Shown here piece by piece: positions 8,316 to 17,146 of a DNA stretch of 64,000 bases. Made by a program: the position numbers and the translations under genes. Each line of letters starts with the position of its first letter. The first letter of the stretch is position 1. Below the pieces are notes generated by a model. That model had not been told where the DNA came from, made no database searches, and saw only the letters and a list, made by a program, of their open reading frames with translations. Origin of the DNA: Streptomyces sp. SID12501 (lineage in GTDB: Bacteria > Actinomycetota > Actinomycetes > Streptomycetales > Streptomycetaceae); contig NZ_JAAGLU010000025.1 of the NCBI RefSeq assembly GCF_010550245.1, forward strand, positions 62,001-126,000. The letters are read 5' to 3'.

Positions 8316-9865
8316 GCCCCGCTCCCCCTCCAGATCTCCGTGAACCGGTCCAGCAGTGCCGCCGCCGCGGTCACGTCGTCCGTGAGCGGCCGGTCGGCCG
8401 ATTCGGCGTCGAGGACCGACTCGGCCAGCTCCAGCGCCCGTCCGGCCGGCAGTTCCGGGTCGGGCCGCAGGTCGCGCTGGCGCAGCGCCCGTACGGCGGC
8501 GACCAGCTCGCAGCCGACGACGAGACGGTACGCGTCGCAGGCGCGCAGTGTCTGGCGGGCGGCGAGCGAGGCGAAGCTGGCCTGTTCCTCGACGCCCCGG
8601 GAGAGTACAGCGTGCCCGAGCGAGGCGGGCGCGGAGAAGGCCCGCAGGTCACCGAGGGCGGCGCCGGCGGCGTACTCCAGGATCATCACCCCGGAGGCGG
8701 CGGGCTCGTGGTCGGCGAGGAAGGGGCGCAGGCGGGTGAAGGCGGGCTCGTTGAGGGTGGACAGGCGGGAGGTGGACAGCCGTGCCACCTGGGTGACGGC
8801 CAGCCTGAAGTGGTCGAGGGCGAGGGCCAGTTGGGCCTGGTAGAAGCCGCCGTGGTGGTAGGCGGTGAAGTCCTCGGGGGAGATGAGCGGGTTCTCGGCG
8901 GCAGCGTTGATCTCGATGGCGAGCACCCCCTCCAGCGCGTCCGCCGCGTCGTGCGCGGGCCCGTGGATCTGCGGCAGACACCGGAAGCCGTACGGGTCCT
9001 GGATGCGCCCGAGGGGAGGGGTGGGCCGGGCCGCGGAACCGATCAACTCCCGCATCCGGCGAGCGACTTCGACCGACCCCCGGTGCGGACGGGCGGCGTG
9101 CACGGGCGCGGCGTACGCCTCGTGGGAACCGTCGACGGCGTACAGCGAGAGCGCGGCGACGACCTGGGTGGCGGCGATGAGCCCGCGCAGCTCGTGCAGG
9201 GCGAGCGCGGCCTGCCCGAGGGTGAGCGCGTTGCTGCTGATCAGGGCGAGGGCGTCGTTGTTGTCGAGGGCCTGGGGCTCGGGGGCTCCGGCGACGCTCC
9301 ACCCCCGGGAAGCCGGTCCCCCCGCTGGCGTCCCCGCCGCGATCCACTCGTGCTCCCCCGCCAGGGCGAGCCCCATCTGCGCCAGCGCCGCGATGTCCCC
9401 GGTGCCCACCGATCCGAACTCGTTGATCACGGGGTGGACGCCGTTCTCCAGCGCCTCGCACAGGGCGGTGACCACCCCGGGGCGGAGTCCGGCGCCCCCG
9501 GCGAGGAGCTGGTTGGCGCGGACGGCGAGCATCGCCCGCACCTGCCGGGCCGGCAGTTCCGCGCCGATGGCCCCGGCGTGGCTGCGCAGCAGGCGCAGTC
9601 CGTGGTCGGCGGCGGCCTCGGTCGGGACGGCCTCGTTGCGGTTGGCGCCGACGCCGGTGGAACGCCCGTAGACGCGGCCGGTCGCGGCGATGCGGCGGGC
9701 GACGTCCCAGACTTCTTCGACGCGCTTCATCGCGTCGGTGCCGGCGACCGGCCGCGCGACCCCGTCGGCGAGGCGTACGACGTCCTCGACGCCGAGGCCG
9801 ACACCGTCCAGGACGACGATGCCGGTGGACATCGGAGGCGGCGTGTTCACGGTCCGGGACGGCAT
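8312..9865 (-). CDS. HAL/PAL-family ammonia-lyase homologue lacking the Ala-Ser-Gly MIO triad
   Basis: 517 aa from the ATG at 9865, which follows GAGGGGAG; upstream in-frame starts extend to 9925. Family features are present: VYGRSTGVGANR (catalytic Tyr loop, usually YGVxTGFG), GVHPVINEFGSVG, IQDPYGFRCLPQ (Arg of the active site) and EINAAAENPLIS. True histidine or phenylalanine ammonia-lyases have GSVGASGDLAPLAH, where Ala-Ser-Gly cyclises to the MIO cofactor. Here the stretch reads GSVGTGDIAALAQ, one residue shorter, with Gly-Thr-Gly. It may therefore be catalytically altered, use a different mechanism or act as a binding protein. It is coupled to the RpiR/SIS regulator downstream. I do not call it hutH, although the histidine gene hutU is 6 kb away. 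Confidence 0.8.
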   Translation of the reverse strand: MPSRTVNTPPPMSTGIVVLDGVGLGVEDVVRLADGVARPVAGTDAMKRVEEVWDVARRIAATGRVYGRSTGVGANRNEAVPTEAAADHGLRLLRSHAGAIGAELPARQVRAMLAVRANQLLAGGAGLRPGVVTALCEALENGVHPVINEFGSVGTGDIAALAQMGLALAGEHEWIAAGTPAGGPASRGWSVAGAPEPQALDNNDALALISSNALTLGQAALALHELRGLIAATQVVAALSLYAVDGSHEAYAAPVHAARPHRGSVEVARRMRELIGSAARPTPPLGRIQDPYGFRCLPQIHGPAHDAADALEGVLAIEINAAAENPLISPEDFTAYHHGGFYQAQLALALDHFRLAVTQVARLSTSRLSTLNEPAFTRLRPFLADHEPAASGVMILEYAAGAALGDLRAFSAPASLGHAVLSRGVEEQASFASLAARQTLRACDAYRLVVGCELVAAVRALRQRDLRPDPELPAGRALELAESVLDAESADRPLTDDVTAAAALLDRFTEIWRGSGA

Positions 9866-10065
9866 AAGGCGCAGACTCCCCTCACATCGGATGGACCGCT
9901 CGATCCTGACAACGTATTCAGACATCGAACACTCTGCATGCCGTTATACAGGCTGGACAAGGGACATCTCACGATGCGGTTCGATGCACCCTAGGGTCCG
10001 GCCCAGGGACAACAGGGGGGCTAACCCCAGTGCTGGGCGGGTCCCGTTTCCCTACCGTGGTGTGC

Positions 10066-10509
10066 ATGACCGGTATGGACACCTCGGGCGCTCACGACGC
10101 CGACCTGAAGAAGGAACTCAGCGCCACCCTGCATGCCCGCAGGGAACTGGGCGACGACTACGAGTCCGCGCTGGTCGACTCGTTCCTGGAGAAGGTCGAC
10201 CAGCGGATAGACGGCACGGTGGAACGCCGGGTACGGCGGCAGCTCGCCGAGCAGCAGATGGTGGTGGCGCGTGACTCGCGCGGCCCGAAGTCCACCGACA
10301 CCTTCGGTGAGCGCTTCGGCTTCGCCATCGTCTCGCTGGTCCTGGCGATACCCCTGTCCGCCATCGGCGGCGGCGTCTCGGGCCTCCCCGGCCTGCTGGT
10401 CACATGGGCCGGCATCGTGGGAGTGAACGCGTTCCAGGCCGCGCGAAGTGCGGCGTGGCTCTTCGGCCGGCACAAGAGGTCCGGCCAGGACAGCGACTGG
10501 GAGGGCTGA
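10066..10509 (+). CDS. small membrane protein with N-terminal coiled coil
   Basis: 147 aa from the ATG at 10066. A charged helical N-terminus (DLKKELSATLHARRELGDDYESALVDSFLEKVDQRI) is followed by a basic stretch and two hydrophobic segments (FAIVSLVLAIPLSAIGGG, GLPGLLVTWAGIVGVNAFQA). It ends in a short cytoplasmic tail. No ribosome site precedes the ATG. Instead TACCGT lies seven bases before it, the spacing expected for a -10 element of a leaderless transcript. The family is a conserved actinobacterial hypothetical type; function unknown. Confidence 0.7.
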   Translation: MTGMDTSGAHDADLKKELSATLHARRELGDDYESALVDSFLEKVDQRIDGTVERRVRRQLAEQQMVVARDSRGPKSTDTFGERFGFAIVSLVLAIPLSAIGGGVSGLPGLLVTWAGIVGVNAFQAARSAAWLFGRHKRSGQDSDWEG

Positions 10510-10938
10510 GGACCGAGGACCGAGGGCTGTCGGCCGAGGTCCCGGAGTCACCACGGGCAGGGGAGTGTCACCGTACGCCGGGTGGAAAAAGCTTTCGCGG
10601 GGACCGCCGCACCCCCGTTGCCGGGGGGCGGGACGACGGCGGTCCCCGCGAGGGACGCGTGCCGGGTCAGGGCCGGGCTGGCGCGTCCTGGGCGTCGGTG
10701 GAGGTCCGGGAGCCGCTCCGGAAGTCCGTGACGCCGTTTCGGTGCCGGCCTGGGCGGGGAGCCGCTCCCGCCCTTGCCGACACCCACTACTCTGCCGGTC
10801 CCGTGTTAAGCGTGTGCTGCGCGGACGTGACACCCTCGTACCACTTCCACGAAGTCTCCGGCCGAAAGGAACCGGAACGGGACATCGCGGCCCACACCGC
10901 AAGTTCCCCTCCGACACGCCCCGTTCACCGGACGTTCG
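10510..10938. other. 429-bp convergent intergenic region
   Basis: The region lies between a rightward gene and the leftward cystathionine beta-synthase gene. Apart from the hairpin at 10595-10651 it contains no open frame with Streptomyces-like codon use, tRNA or recognisable repeat. Confidence 0.6.
10595..10651. terminator. bidirectional hairpin between convergent genes
   Basis: A perfect 15-bp inverted repeat (tcgcggggaccgccg and its complement) with a 27-nt GC-rich loop separates convergent transcription units. There is an A-run (gaaaaagctt) just left of the stem, which gives a U-run for transcripts coming from the right. Confidence 0.7.
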
Positions 10939-12330
10939 CTACTGGCTGCCGCCCTTGGCCAGGAAGGCCAGCAGGTCCTGCCGGCTGACGACTCCGGTCG
11001 GCTTGCCCTCGACGAGCACGATCGCCGCGTCATGGGTACCGAGTACGGACATCAGGTCGCCGACGGGTTCACCGGAGCCGACCTGCGGCAGCGGCGCCGA
11101 CATGTGCTTCTCCAGCGGGTCGTCGAGCGAGGCCCGCTGGGTGAACAGCGCGTCGAGCAGTTCGCGTTCGACGACCGACCCGATGACCTCCGCCGCCATG
11201 ACGTCCGGGTGACCGGCGCCGGGCTTCACGATCGGCATCTGCGAGACGCCGTACTCACGCAGCACCTCGATGGCCTGGCCGACGGTCTCGTCCGGGTGCA
11301 TGTGGAGGAGGGAGGGGATGTGGCCGTGCTCCTTGTAGTCGAGGACGTCGGCGACGCGCGCGGAGGGGCCGGTGTCCTCCAGGAACCCGTAGTCGGCCAT
11401 CCACTCGTCGTTGAAGATCTTGCTGAGGTATCCGCGCCCGCTGTCGGGCAGCAGCACGACGACGACATCGTCCGGCCCGAGCCGCTCCGCGACCCGCAGC
11501 GCGGCGACGACGGCCATCCCGCAGGAGCCGCCCACCAGCAGGCCCTCCTCCTTGGCGAGCCGGCGGGCCATCTGGAAGGAGTCCTTGTCGGACACGGCGA
11601 CGATCTCGTCGGCGACGGTCCGGTCGTAGGCGGTGGGCCAGAAGTCCTCGCCCACCCCCTCCACCAGGTACGGCCGCCCGGACCCCCCGGAGTACACGGA
11701 CCCCTCGGGGTCGGCCCCGACGACCTGGACGCGCCCGTCGCTGGCGTCCTTCAGATAGCGCCCGGTCCCGGAGATGGTCCCGCCGGTGCCGACGCCCGCC
11801 ACGAAGTGGGTGATCCGCCCCTCGGTCTGCTCCCACAGCTCGGGGCCGGTGGAGTGATAGTGCGAGAGGGGGTTGTGCGGGTTGGAGTACTGGTCGGGCT
11901 TCCAGGCACCCGGCGTCTCGCGCACGAGCCGGTCGGACACGTTGTAGTACGAGTCCGGGTGCTCGGGGTCAACGGCGGTGGGGCAGACCACGACGTCGGC
12001 GCCGTAGGCGCGCATCACGTTGATCTTGTCCGTGGACACCTTGTCGGGGCAGACGAAGATGCACTTGTACCCCTTCTGCTGGGCCACGATGGCCAGCCCG
12101 ACCCCGGTGTTTCCGCTGGTCGGCTCGACGATCGTGCCGCCCGGCCGAAGCTCCCCGCTCTCCTCCGCCGCCTCGATCATGCGCAGGGCGATGCGGTCCT
12201 TCACGGACCCGCCGGGGTTGAAGTACTCGACCTTCGCGAGGACGGTCGCCTGAATGCCCGCGGTCACACTGTTGAGCCTCAGCAGCGGGGTGTTGCCGAC
12301 GAGGCTGATCATCGAGTCGTGGAATTGCAC
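10939..12330 (-). CDS. cbs: cystathionine beta-synthase
   Basis: 463-aa PLP enzyme condensing serine and homocysteine to cystathionine (reverse transsulfuration). PLP domain: MISLVGNTPLLRLN, FNPGGSVKDRIA (Schiff-base Lys), EPTSGNTGVGLAI, GVGTGGTISGTGRYLK and GLLVGGSCGMAVVAAL. Two CBS domains follow from about residue 330 (SLLHMHPDETVGQAIEVLREYGVSQMPIV and PTGVVSRQDLLAFLAKGG). Unlike animal enzymes there is no N-terminal haem segment. The GTG at 12330 (MQFHDSM) is chosen because CCGGAGA lies six bases upstream; an in-frame GTG exists at 12351. It is monocistronic, divergent from the SGNH hydrolase. O-phosphoserine/cysteine synthase with CBS domains is the only serious alternative. Confidence 0.93.
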   Translation of the reverse strand: MQFHDSMISLVGNTPLLRLNSVTAGIQATVLAKVEYFNPGGSVKDRIALRMIEAAEESGELRPGGTIVEPTSGNTGVGLAIVAQQKGYKCIFVCPDKVSTDKINVMRAYGADVVVCPTAVDPEHPDSYYNVSDRLVRETPGAWKPDQYSNPHNPLSHYHSTGPELWEQTEGRITHFVAGVGTGGTISGTGRYLKDASDGRVQVVGADPEGSVYSGGSGRPYLVEGVGEDFWPTAYDRTVADEIVAVSDKDSFQMARRLAKEEGLLVGGSCGMAVVAALRVAERLGPDDVVVVLLPDSGRGYLSKIFNDEWMADYGFLEDTGPSARVADVLDYKEHGHIPSLLHMHPDETVGQAIEVLREYGVSQMPIVKPGAGHPDVMAAEVIGSVVERELLDALFTQRASLDDPLEKHMSAPLPQVGSGEPVGDLMSVLGTHDAAIVLVEGKPTGVVSRQDLLAFLAKGGSQ

Positions 12331-12480
12331 CGTTGTCTCCGGTTGCCGCACATAAATGTGGTTGTCATTGGTGCGGCCAGCCTAAGGCTCCGCCTCGGCA
12401 TTCACCTCACGTCACGATTGGCGGACCGCCGGTTCGGGGCAAGGAGTGGGTGTACGGCTACGAGGAGGTGGCGGCGACGC

Positions 12481-13524
12481 ATGACGAGCATGTCAAGGGC
12501 AAGGGTGGCCCGGCGGATCGCGGCCGGTGCCGCGTACGGCGGTGGCGGGGTCGGCCTGATGAGCGCGGCGGCCATGGGAGTGGTGCTGGCCGAGGTCCGG
12601 ATGGCGAGACGCCAGGTGGGAAACGGCCGCGGTCCACACGCGCCGAGCGCGGACGGCCTGTACGGACGCGGGTACGCCACCCCCGGTGAGCCCCCGCTCA
12701 GACTCGTCCTGCTGGGCGACTCCACGGCGGCCGGCCAGGGCGTCCACCGGGCCCGCCAGACCCCGGGCGCGCTGCTCGCGTCCGGCCTGTCGGCGTTCGC
12801 GGAACGTCCGGTGGAAATGCGCAACGTGGCGCTGGTCGGCGCCCAGTCGGACGATCTGGACCGCCAGGTGGGGCTGACCGTCTCGGCGTCCGACTGGATC
12901 CCGGACATCTGCGTGATCATGGTCGGCGCGAACGACGTCACGCACCGCATGCCCCCGACCCGCTCGGTCCGCCACCTTTCCTCGGCGGTACGACGCCTCC
13001 GTACGGCGGGTGCGGAGGTGGTCGTGGGCACCTGTCCCGACCTGGGCACCGTCGAGCACGTCCAGCAGCCGCTGCGCTGGCTGGCCCGGCGGGCGTCCCG
13101 CCAGCTGGCGGCGGCACAGACGATCGGGGTCGTGGAACAGGGGGGCCGCACGGTGTCGCTGGGCGACCTGCTCGGCCCCGAGTTCGAGGCCAACCCGCGC
13201 GAACTGTTCGGCCCGGACAACTACCACCCCTCGGCGGAGGGCTACGCGACGGCGGCGATGGCGGTCCTCCCGACGGTGTGCGCGGCGCTGGGCCTGTGGC
13301 CTGCGGACGAGGATCGCCCGGACGTGTCCCGCCGCGAGGGCTTCCTGCCGGTGGCACGGGCGGCGGCGGAGGCGGCATCGGAGCCGGGCACGGAGGTCAC
13401 GGCGGCGATGCCCACGGGCCCCAGAGGCCCCTGGGCCCTGATGAAGCGCAGGCGCAGGCGCCGGGTACCGGCAACGGACCCGTCCCCCACCCCGACCACA
13501 CCGAGGGGAGTGTCGAGCGGCTGA
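12481..13524 (+). CDS. SGNH/GDSL-family hydrolase with N-terminal membrane segment
   Basis: 347 aa. The N-terminal hydrophobic stretch (AAGAAYGGGGVGLMSAAAMGVVLAEV) probably anchors or exports the protein. The SGNH esterase blocks follow: LRLVLLGDSTAAGQG (nucleophile Ser), GAQSDDL, VGANDVTHR (oxyanion Asn), and DNYHPSAEGY (Asp-His pair). The family hydrolyses lipid or acetyl esters; the substrate is unknown. The C-terminus is very basic and Pro-rich (RRRRRRVPATDPSPTPT), probably disordered. The ATG at 12481 follows GAGGAGG; ATG at 12490 is also possible. Divergent from cbs. Confidence 0.85.
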   Translation: MTSMSRARVARRIAAGAAYGGGGVGLMSAAAMGVVLAEVRMARRQVGNGRGPHAPSADGLYGRGYATPGEPPLRLVLLGDSTAAGQGVHRARQTPGALLASGLSAFAERPVEMRNVALVGAQSDDLDRQVGLTVSASDWIPDICVIMVGANDVTHRMPPTRSVRHLSSAVRRLRTAGAEVVVGTCPDLGTVEHVQQPLRWLARRASRQLAAAQTIGVVEQGGRTVSLGDLLGPEFEANPRELFGPDNYHPSAEGYATAAMAVLPTVCAALGLWPADEDRPDVSRREGFLPVARAAAEAASEPGTEVTAAMPTGPRGPWALMKRRRRRRVPATDPSPTPTTPRGVSSG

Positions 13525-13557
13525 GGCCGGCGAGGGCGTGGAAGCACCGAAGCCCCG

Positions 13558-13602
13558 AAGCCCCGAAAGGGGCGCGGGGAACTGCGCGACCAGCCCTCAC
13601 CG
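13558..13602 (+). repeat. Streptomyces intergenic repeat (GGGGCGCGGGGAACTGCGCG type)
   Basis: The stretch gccccgaaagg, ggcgcggggaactgcgcgac, cagccc is a sequence I recognise from many Streptomyces intergenic regions. It contains a short hairpin (gcccc-gaaa-gggg c) and sits between two co-directional genes. Function is unknown; it is not coding. Confidence 0.6.
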
Positions 13603-13653
13603 GCCCGCAGGTGCATCACCGCGCTCCCCGCGGAGCGGATAGCGTCGGGTCCC

Positions 13654-14175
13654 ATGATCGTATGGCTCAACGGCACCCACGGCGCGGGCAAGACGACGAC
13701 CAGTGCGCTCGTGCAGCAACTGATCCCCGATTCAAGGGTGTTCGACGCCGAGAAGGTCGGCGAGACGCTCATGGACATCAAGCCGGGGCTGCCCGATACC
13801 GACAACTTCCAGCACTGGCCGCCGTGGCGGCCTCTCGTCGTCGAGACCGCCCGCCGCGTGCTCGACTACACCGGCGGCACTCTGGTGATGCCCATGACCG
13901 TCCTGGTCGAGCAGTACTGGCGCGAGATCAGCGCGGGCCTCGCCCACCACGCCATCCCGGTACGGCACTTCGTCCTCCACGCCGACCAGGACACCCTCCG
14001 CGGACGCATCGAGGGGGACGCCGTCATGGGCCCCTCCCCGTTCCGCCTCGAATACCTGGAGCCCTACGCCGAGGCGGCCCGCACCTGGCTGCACGCCGAG
14101 GCCGAGGTCGTCGACACCACGCACCTCACGCCCGCCGAGGCCGCCCTGCGGATCGCGGAGGCCGTCAGCAGGTGA
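13654..14175 (+). CDS. TmrB-like P-loop ATPase
   Basis: 173 aa with an N-terminal Walker A (WLNGTHGAGKTTTSAL, residues 4-19) and a mononucleotide-kinase-like layout: DAEKVGETLM, PMTVLVEQYW, then HFVLHADQDTLRGRIEGD. The start MIVWLNG resembles TmrB, the tunicamycin-resistance ATP-binding protein, and related small kinases. A phosphotransferase acting on a small molecule or nucleotide is plausible. The ATG at 13654 begins right at the P-loop strand, as usual in this family. It stands alone between a repeat and the thiolase promoter. Confidence 0.75.
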   Translation: MIVWLNGTHGAGKTTTSALVQQLIPDSRVFDAEKVGETLMDIKPGLPDTDNFQHWPPWRPLVVETARRVLDYTGGTLVMPMTVLVEQYWREISAGLAHHAIPVRHFVLHADQDTLRGRIEGDAVMGPSPFRLEYLEPYAEAARTWLHAEAEVVDTTHLTPAEAALRIAEAVSR

Positions 14176-14200
14176 GGTCCGCCCGCATGATCCCGACCTC

Positions 14201-14216
14201 CTGAGCAAGCGCTTAG
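14201..14216. promoter_or_regulatory. TetR-type operator upstream of thiolase
   Basis: CTGAGCAAGCGCTTAG is an imperfect palindrome with half sites CTGAGC/GCTTAG and centre AAGC. Sites built around AGCAAGCGCTT are, from memory, typical of TetR-family regulators of acyl-CoA metabolism in actinobacteria. It lies about 105 bp before the thiolase start. Confidence 0.5.
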
Positions 14217-14319
14217 AAAAGTGCGGCCCGAGTCACACCGCCACACCCGTGACCGAGGCCATACGTACGGGTAACTTCGCAAGCAGGTCCGCTTACCCTC
14301 GTACGCCAATGGAGCCGTC

Positions 14320-15540
14320 ATGCCGGAAGCCGTCATCGTCTCGACCGCCCGCTCCCCCATCGGACGCGCCTTCAAGGGCTCCCTCAAGGAGCTGCGCGCC
14401 GACGATCTCACCGCCACGATCATCCAGGCCGCGCTGGCCAAGGTCCCCGAGCTGGATCCGCGGGACATCGACGACCTGATGCTCGGCTGCGGTCTGCCCG
14501 GTGGCGAGCAGGGCAACAACCTCGGGCGGATCGTCGCCGTACAGATGGGCATGGACTACCTGCCGGGCTGCACGATCACCCGCTACTGTTCCTCGTCCCT
14601 CCAGACGTCCCGGATGGCACTGCACGCCATCAAGGCGGGCGAGGGCGACGTCTTCATCTCGGCCGGTGTCGAGATGGTCTCCCGGTTCACGAAGGGCAAC
14701 TCGGACTCGCTGCCCGACACGCGCAACCCGCTCTTCGCCGAGGCCGAGGCCCGTACCGCCGCCGTCGCCCAGCAGGAGGGCACCTCCTGGCACGACCCCC
14801 GCGAGGACGGCCTCGTACCGGACGCCTACATCTCGATGGGCCAGACCGCCGAGAACCTCGCCCGGGTGAAGGGCGTGACCCGTCAGGACATGGACGAGTT
14901 CGGCGTCCGTTCGCAGAACCTCGCCGAGGAAGCCATCAAGAACGGCTTCTGGGAGCGCGAGATCACCCCGGTGACGCTGCCCGACGGCACGGTCGTCAGC
15001 AAGGACGACGGTCCGCGTGCGGGCGTGACGCTGGAGGGCACCCAGGGGCTCAAGCCGGTGTTCCGTCCGGACGGACTCGTCACCGCCGGCAACTGCTGCC
15101 CGCTGAACGACGGCGCCGCGGCCGTCGTGATCATGAGCGACGCGAAGGCCGCCGAGCTGGGGCTGACCCCGCTGGCCCGGATCGTGTCGACCGGCGTCTC
15201 CGGCCTCTCCCCCGAGATCATGGGCCTCGGCCCGGTCGAGGCGAGCCGCCAGGCGCTGCGCCGCGCCGGTCTCACCGCCGACGACATCGACCTGGCCGAG
15301 ATCAACGAGGCGTTCGCCGCCCAGGTGATCCCCTCCTACCGCGACCTCGGCATCCCCCTGGAGAAGGTGAACGTCAACGGCGGCGCCATCGCCGTCGGCC
15401 ACCCCTTCGGCATGACGGGCGCCCGGATCACCGGCACGCTCATCAACTCCCTCCAGTTCCACGACAAGCAGTTCGGCCTGGAGACGATGTGCGTCGGCGG
15501 CGGCCAGGGCATGGCGATGGTCATCGAGCGCCTGAGCTGA
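14320..15540 (+). CDS. acetyl-CoA C-acetyltransferase (thiolase)
   Basis: 406 aa, reversibly condensing two acetyl-CoA or cleaving 3-ketoacyl-CoA. Thiolase signatures: [17 protein letters not shown] with the acyl-enzyme Cys near residue 89, [33 protein letters not shown] (catalytic His) and [13 protein letters not shown] with the second Cys. No FadB-type partner gene is adjacent, so it is a stand-alone biosynthetic/degradative thiolase. The ATG at 14320 ([15 protein letters not shown]) is the family's normal start; GGAGCC precedes it. A TetR-type site at 14201-14216 suggests acyl-CoA-responsive control, and a strong terminator follows. Confidence 0.95.
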   Translation: MPEAVIVSTARSPIGRAFKGSLKELRADDLTATIIQAALAKVPELDPRDIDDLMLGCGLPGGEQGNNLGRIVAVQMGMDYLPGCTITRYCSSSLQTSRMALHAIKAGEGDVFISAGVEMVSRFTKGNSDSLPDTRNPLFAEAEARTAAVAQQEGTSWHDPREDGLVPDAYISMGQTAENLARVKGVTRQDMDEFGVRSQNLAEEAIKNGFWEREITPVTLPDGTVVSKDDGPRAGVTLEGTQGLKPVFRPDGLVTAGNCCPLNDGAAAVVIMSDAKAAELGLTPLARIVSTGVSGLSPEIMGLGPVEASRQALRRAGLTADDIDLAEINEAFAAQVIPSYRDLGIPLEKVNVNGGAIAVGHPFGMTGARITGTLINSLQFHDKQFGLETMCVGGGQGMAMVIERLS

Positions 15541-15625
15541 GCCCCGAGCGCCCGAGGCGAAACCGCCGCGATCCCCAACTGGCGGAATCGTTTCGGTAGT
15601 CGAGCGGATGCGCTGCGTGAGAAAG

Positions 15626-15666
15626 CGGCCCGGAACCCAGTAACCACCGGGGTTCTGGGCCGTTTT
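15626..15666 (+). terminator. rho-independent terminator of the thiolase gene
   Basis: 13-bp stem (cggcccggaaccc pairing with gggttctgggccg, one G-U) with an 11-nt loop followed by TTTT, 86 bp after the thiolase stop. Confidence 0.85.
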
Positions 15667-15859
15667 GTGATCCAATCTCCCTCAGGATGTGACCTATCTC
15701 GCTTTGGTGAGGTATTTACGCAGGTCAGGAGTGGTTCACTACCGAACCCCGGGCCCAAAGTCCTGTCCGATTCGTGACGTTACGCACTGACAGGTGGTTA
15801 GTCCACCCTTCAAGCTGATGTAGGAAGTCGGGGGTCGACTTTGAACCGGGAGTACGTCA
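15667..15859. other. upstream region of the 15860 gene
   Basis: 193 bp without an open frame of Streptomyces type. It is less GC-rich than its surroundings and presumably carries the promoter of the next gene. No convincing -35/-10 pair or operator can be picked out. Confidence 0.4.
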
Positions 15860-16657
15860 GTGAGCGCTACGCCTCTTGCTCTGCTGCTCGCCACAGCCAC
15901 CGTCACCACGGCTGTGGGCGTCGCCGTTCTGCGCACCCTGTTGGGGCTGCGTCGACAGATCGCGGCGTTGCACGCGGAGCTCGCCGCCCAGAGTCTCGCC
16001 GTCGGCGCGCACGGTCTCGTGCCGCAGGCCCGCACAGCCGGTGACACCGACCGGATACGCGCCGCCGTGGCCGAGGCGCTCGCCGAGGAGCGGGAGCGGG
16101 AGCTCGCCGAGGCGCGTGCCTTCTGGGCCGCCCAGGAGGCCCGTGACGCCTCCGACGCGCCCTCCCTGCTCGGCCTCCCCGACAGCGAGCTGTTCCTGCC
16201 GCGTGCGGCGGACTTCGCGGGCCTGGAGTCCCTGGAGCCGGTGACCGAGTCCAGCACGGACACCGACGAGTTCGCGGGAGAGTCCGCCGAACTGGCCGCC
16301 GCCCGTCGCCGGCACCCCTCGCACCCCGACTTCGTACCGGCCCAGTCGCCCATCGTGAACGACCACGAACGCACGGTCGCCTGCCTGGAGGACCTCGCCG
16401 AGTCCCGTACCGCCCTGGCCGACGTCCGCCCCGGTCCGCTGGGAACCCTCGACGTCTACGTCTTCACCGACGGCACGACCCTCTGTATGACCCCGGGCCA
16501 CCGCGAGACGGCCGAACGTCTCTCCGCGGCTCTGCGCACGGGCGAGGCCCCCGTCCTCCTCGGCGGCTCGGGCATCTCGGGCGCCTACGCCCTGACCTTC
16601 GAATGCGGCGAGGAAACGGTGTACGTACTGGCGGACAGGGTCATAGCGTCCCTGTAG
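15860..16657 (+). CDS. membrane-anchored protein of unknown function
   Basis: 265 aa. One N-terminal hydrophobic helix (ATPLALLLATATVTTAVGVAVL) is followed by a short coiled coil (LLGLRRQIAALHAELAAQ) and a second charged helical stretch (AAVAEALAEERERELAEARAFWAAQEAR). The C-terminal half is globular (GTLDVYVFTDGTTLCMTPGHRETAERLSA, YALTFECGEETVYVLADRVIASL). The GTG at 15860 follows CGGGAG. A strong terminator separates it from the thiolase upstream. No known family is recognised. Confidence 0.65.
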   Translation: MSATPLALLLATATVTTAVGVAVLRTLLGLRRQIAALHAELAAQSLAVGAHGLVPQARTAGDTDRIRAAVAEALAEERERELAEARAFWAAQEARDASDAPSLLGLPDSELFLPRAADFAGLESLEPVTESSTDTDEFAGESAELAAARRRHPSHPDFVPAQSPIVNDHERTVACLEDLAESRTALADVRPGPLGTLDVYVFTDGTTLCMTPGHRETAERLSAALRTGEAPVLLGGSGISGAYALTFECGEETVYVLADRVIASL

Positions 16658-16730
16658 TCGTGGGACGCGGCGGCGGGTTCGCGGTCACCCCCCGAACCCT
16701 TCTGAACCGCCTCTGGACTCCCGCCCGCCG

Positions 16731-17042
16731 CTAGACCCCCGCCCGCTGCTGAGCCTCCGCCACCAGAGTCAGCGCCGCGGCCAGTTCCCCTTCGCTTTTC
16801 AGAACGAGCGCCAGATCATGCGCGGCAACAGTCACCTGATCCGCGGCAGCGAACATACCGACATCGGGCATGACCCGAGGCTCGACCCCGGGCGACTCCA
16901 GAAGCTGGGCACGCCGTGCCAACTCCCTGGCCAACCCCAACGCCTCCGCCGCGGCCCCCCTTTGCAACCGACTCTGCGGCGCCGCCCGCAACCGGTCGGC
17001 AAAGTGATCCACTGCAAGCGTCAAAGGCTCGGTATCCAGCAC
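16731..17042 (-). CDS. small helical hypothetical protein
   Basis: 103 aa, almost wholly alpha-helical by pattern (LAVDHFADRLRAAP, AAAEALGLARELARRAQLL, VAAHDLALVLKSEGELAAALTLVAEAQQR). There is no signal peptide or membrane segment. Codon use is Streptomyces-like. The GTG at 17042 is the likely start. It converges on the 15860 gene and is divergent from the DUF4287 gene. Function unknown. Confidence 0.55.
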   Translation of the reverse strand: MLDTEPLTLAVDHFADRLRAAPQSRLQRGAAAEALGLARELARRAQLLESPGVEPRVMPDVGMFAAADQVTVAAHDLALVLKSEGELAAALTLVAEAQQRAGV

Positions 17043-17146
17043 GCCGTGAGACTAACCGTCGCAACCGGACTGTTGCCAACGACCCAACCCTCAGGCACCG
17101 TGGCGTGAAGGACCGGCTTACATCCCCTTTGCGTCCGGAGGCGCCG

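Noticed and set aside
9866-9925. Ammonia-lyase-like protein starting at 9925
   Set aside because: The extra 20 residues lack family similarity, and a ribosome-site-like GAGGGGAG precedes the ATG at 9865 instead.
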